Assembly: GCA_040081075.1 (NCBI GenBank)
Contig: JBEBHJ010000096.1
Coordinates: forward strand, 1-5,803
Length of the DNA: 5,803 nt
DNA from: JANJUB01 sp040081075
GTDB taxonomy: Bacteria; Armatimonadota; Fimbriimonadia; Fimbriimonadales; Fimbriimonadaceae
Direction: 5' to 3'
Part shown: positions 5,383 to 5,803 of the stretch, one piece after another
Position numbering within the stretch: the stretch's first letter is position 1
Layout: every line of letters starts with the position of its first letter
Translations under genes and position numbers: made by a program
The notes under the pieces: generated by a model
The model's database searches: none
The model's input: only the letters and a program-made list of their open reading frames with translations
What the model was told of the DNA's origin: nothing

Positions 5383-5411
5383 TTCGCACCCGCCCACCGA
5401 GTTGGTAAGAT
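5383..5411 (+). promoter_or_regulatory. Promoter of the small membrane protein gene
   Basis: TTCGCA (5383-5388, four of six to TTGACA) and TAAGAT (5406-5411) are separated by exactly 17 bases. The ATG at 5418 follows six bases after the -10 hexamer, without a Shine-Dalgarno sequence. This is the clearest complete promoter in the window and supports leaderless expression. Confidence 0.6.
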
Positions 5412-5417
5412 TGACAT

Positions 5418-5651
5418 ATGGTCATCAAGATTGGGCTCGCATTTCTCGCAATGGCAACCTTGCTGTTTGTAGCGTGGGGGATTAGCGCGGCATTGATTGT
5501 TCAAAGCTGGAATCCGATGACCGACGATCAGGTGCGGGGCGCATTTTCATTCGCCGGAGTCATGTTCCGTTGGCCCACCTACCTCATGGGCGGTTTCGGA
5601 GCTTTGTGCCTCATCTTAGGAGTCCGCGCCGAACTGACCCACAAGGCATAA
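5418..5651 (+). CDS. Small two-helix membrane protein of unknown function
   Basis: I do not recognise this 77-residue protein. It has two hydrophobic helices, about residues 4-28 (rich in Leu, Ala and Ile) and 52-70, joined by a short polar loop (30-42, SWNPMTDDQVRGA). The tail RAELTHKA is polar. The positive-inside rule gives no clear answer on topology, since Lys4, Arg40, Arg51 and Arg70 are spread over both sides. The start is well supported by a -10 hexamer six bases upstream and a 17-base-spaced -35. The codon pattern and long hydrophobic runs make a real gene likely despite the small size. It stands alone, with GC-rich inverted repeats on both sides. Possible roles (accessory subunit, stress peptide, toxin-like membrane peptide) cannot be separated from the sequence. 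Confidence 0.7.
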   Translation: MVIKIGLAFLAMATLLFVAWGISAALIVQSWNPMTDDQVRGAFSFAGVMFRWPTYLMGGFGALCLILGVRAELTHKA

Positions 5652-5803
5652 AAGCTAAGCAAACATTCCCCCTCGCCCCTCCGGCGAGGGAGGACTGCGC
5701 CACGACAGTGAGTGGTACATCCCGAGCAGCGGGACGCTGATGAGGGGGCAAGTCCGTATGGGAAAGAGAAAGCTTGACTGAAGGAGCCCCTCACCCCTAA
5801 CCC
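5652..5803. other. Non-coding right end with structured repeats
   Basis: No gene follows the small membrane protein gene before the window ends. The stretch contains the nested inverted repeats at 5668-5748. It ends in a C-rich run (from 5787) that contains CCTCACCC, resembling the inverted end of the element at 5278-5353, so another repeat copy may begin here and be cut off. Confidence 0.5.
5668..5748. repeat. Nested hairpin element downstream of the small membrane protein gene
   Basis: A perfect 8-bp hairpin CCCTCGCC / GGCGAGGG (5670-5677, 5683-5690, loop of 5) begins 19 bases after the stop codon. A competing outer stem pairs CCCCCTC (5668-5674) with GAGGGGG (5742-5748). Inside lie CCAC (5700-5703) with GTGG (5712-5715), and TCCCG-AGCAG-CGGGA (5720-5734), a perfect 5-bp hairpin. 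No T-run follows any stem, so this is not a standard terminator. It fits a dispersed palindromic repeat or a structured RNA. Confidence 0.55.

Larger units (their letters stand above)
4944..5417. other. Gene-poor intergenic stretch with repeats
   Basis: I see no convincing gene here. Overlapping open frames (TTG 4967-5320 and ATG 4971-5168) have no recognisable motif and run straight through the hairpin repeats. The stretch holds two copies of an imperfect hairpin repeat, an A/T-rich patch at about 5094-5151 and a large GC-rich structured element at 5278-5353, and it ends in the promoter of the small membrane protein. Confidence 0.6.

Noticed and set aside
5652..5803. Rho-independent terminator for the small membrane protein gene
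   Set aside because: The 8-bp hairpin at 5670-5690 is strong but no T-run follows on either strand.

Overview
The window looks like chromosomal DNA from a moderately GC-rich bacterium in which many genes are leaderless. None of the start codons has a well-placed Shine-Dalgarno sequence. Six of the seven have a -10-like hexamer (TANNNT or close to it) ending only 4-6 bases before the ATG, so transcripts probably begin at or next to the start codon. This style is known from Armatimonadota (for example Fimbriimonas-like bacteria), Deinococcota and Actinobacteria. The gene mix (orphan GspF-like protein, DUF2235 protein, DUF4287/SRPBCC protein) makes an Armatimonadota-type host my best guess, but this is inference.

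Layout. On the minus strand, 1-534 is the N-terminal half of an MFS drug-antiporter-like protein that runs off the left edge. Positions 603-2165 hold a minus-strand pair read from right to left: an MTAP/PNP-family purine nucleoside phosphorylase (1464-2165), then, after 3 bases, a very divergent DprA-like protein (603-1460). On the plus strand, 2199-3287 is a DUF2235 alpha/beta-hydrolase-like protein. It ends 3 bases from the end of a convergent minus-strand SRPBCC (AHSA1-type) protein (3291-3911). Divergent from that, 3945-4943 encodes a short GspF/PilC-like inner-membrane protein without visible secretion partners. Positions 4944-5417 contain no convincing gene but two copies of an imperfect hairpin repeat, an A/T-rich patch and a larger structured GC-rich element. 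A small two-helix membrane protein follows (5418-5651). The right end (5652-5803) is non-coding and again full of GC-rich inverted repeats.

How the genes relate. Only the phosphorylase and DprA-like genes look co-transcribed. The two divergent pairs (2165/2199 and 3911/3945) are each separated by exactly 33 bp, so their promoters must lie back to back and probably compete for RNA polymerase. The MFS, hydrolase, SRPBCC and GspF-like genes share no obvious pathway. I see no phage, transposase, CRISPR, tRNA or rRNA. The most interesting items are the compact leaderless divergent promoters, the degenerate DprA-like protein next to a nucleoside phosphorylase, and the structured repeats around the small membrane protein gene. 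I do not see a clear-cut new multi-gene system.
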